From positions 1 to 6,530 of the forward strand of contig CAMPAA010000181.1 in assembly GCA_946631345.1 (NCBI GenBank): DNA of 6,530 nt, given 5' to 3'. Positions 6,474 to 6,530 of this stretch are shown piece after piece; within the stretch, counting starts at the first letter, position 1; each line of letters begins with the position of its first letter. A program made the translations under genes and the position numbers. The notes beneath the pieces are model-generated. The model did not search any database and was not told the DNA's origin. It saw only the letters and a program-made list of their open reading frames with translations. The stretch is from an uncultured Verrucomicrobiota bacterium. GTDB lineage: Bacteria; Verrucomicrobiota; Kiritimatiellia; RFP12; UBA1067.

Positions 6474-6480
6474 GCGCAAT

Positions 6481-6489
6481 ATGATACCA
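6481..6489 (-). promoter_or_regulatory. Extended -10 promoter of the beta-barrel protein gene
   Basis: The minus strand reads TGGTATCAT, one mismatch from TATAAT, with the TGn extension. Seven nucleotides separate it from the GTG at 6473, matching the spacing at the other leaderless-type genes here. A possible TTGAGT -35 lies 19 bp upstream, which is longer than ideal. Confidence 0.5.
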
Positions 6490-6530
6490 CAGGTGGCAAG
6501 CCCTCACTCAAGACCGGTTTCACGGCGTGG
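6490..6530. other. Upstream edge sequence without a recognised gene
   Basis: These 41 bases lie upstream of the beta-barrel gene's promoter. Stop codons occur in the minus-strand reading frame, and no gene, hairpin terminator or repeat was recognised. An upstream gene could end here, but the stretch is too short to tell. Confidence 0.4.

Noticed and set aside
1..6530. tRNA, rRNA, CRISPR array, insertion sequence or phage genes
   Set aside because: No matching structures, repeat-spacer patterns, terminal inverted repeats or transposase/integrase motifs were seen.

Overview
The window looks like chromosomal DNA of a GC-rich, Gram-negative bacterium that degrades plant polysaccharides. The evidence is a large predicted secreted glycoside hydrolase/esterase fusion, a putative outer-membrane beta-barrel protein ending in Phe, and compact genes all on the minus strand. 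The protein styles recall uncultured Verrucomicrobiota/Kiritimatiellota-type gut or rumen bacteria. That placement is an impression from recognised sequence patterns, not a database result.

Read in the direction of transcription (right to left), the order is as follows. (1) A putative outer-membrane beta-barrel protein of unknown function (6473-5679). (2) A Nudix hydrolase with a perfect Nudix box (5654-5220). (3) A sodium:dicarboxylate symporter (SDF/DAACS) family transporter with unusual substitutions in its binding motifs (5185-3980). (4) A 1037-residue enzyme joining a GH27 alpha-galactosidase-like domain, a CBM6/35-like carbohydrate-binding domain and a CE15-type glucuronoyl-esterase-like domain (3926-813). 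(5) The N-terminal 234 residues of an AMP-forming acyl-CoA synthetase that runs off the left edge (704-1).

Gaps between genes are short (24-108 bp) and no convincing terminator was seen in them. Every gene nevertheless has its own extended -10 element (TGnTATAAT-like) just upstream. In four of the five, the start codon lies 7-10 nt after the -10, leaving no room for a Shine-Dalgarno site, so leaderless or nearly leaderless mRNAs are predicted. The GH27-CE15 gene is the exception: it has a leader of about 46 nt with a strong AAAGGAG site and an AT-rich tandem repeat that could be a regulatory element.

No tRNA, rRNA, CRISPR array, insertion sequence or phage gene was seen. The genes do not form an obvious single pathway. 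The most striking items are the GH27-CBM-CE15 fusion, the recurring leaderless promoter architecture and the atypical transporter.
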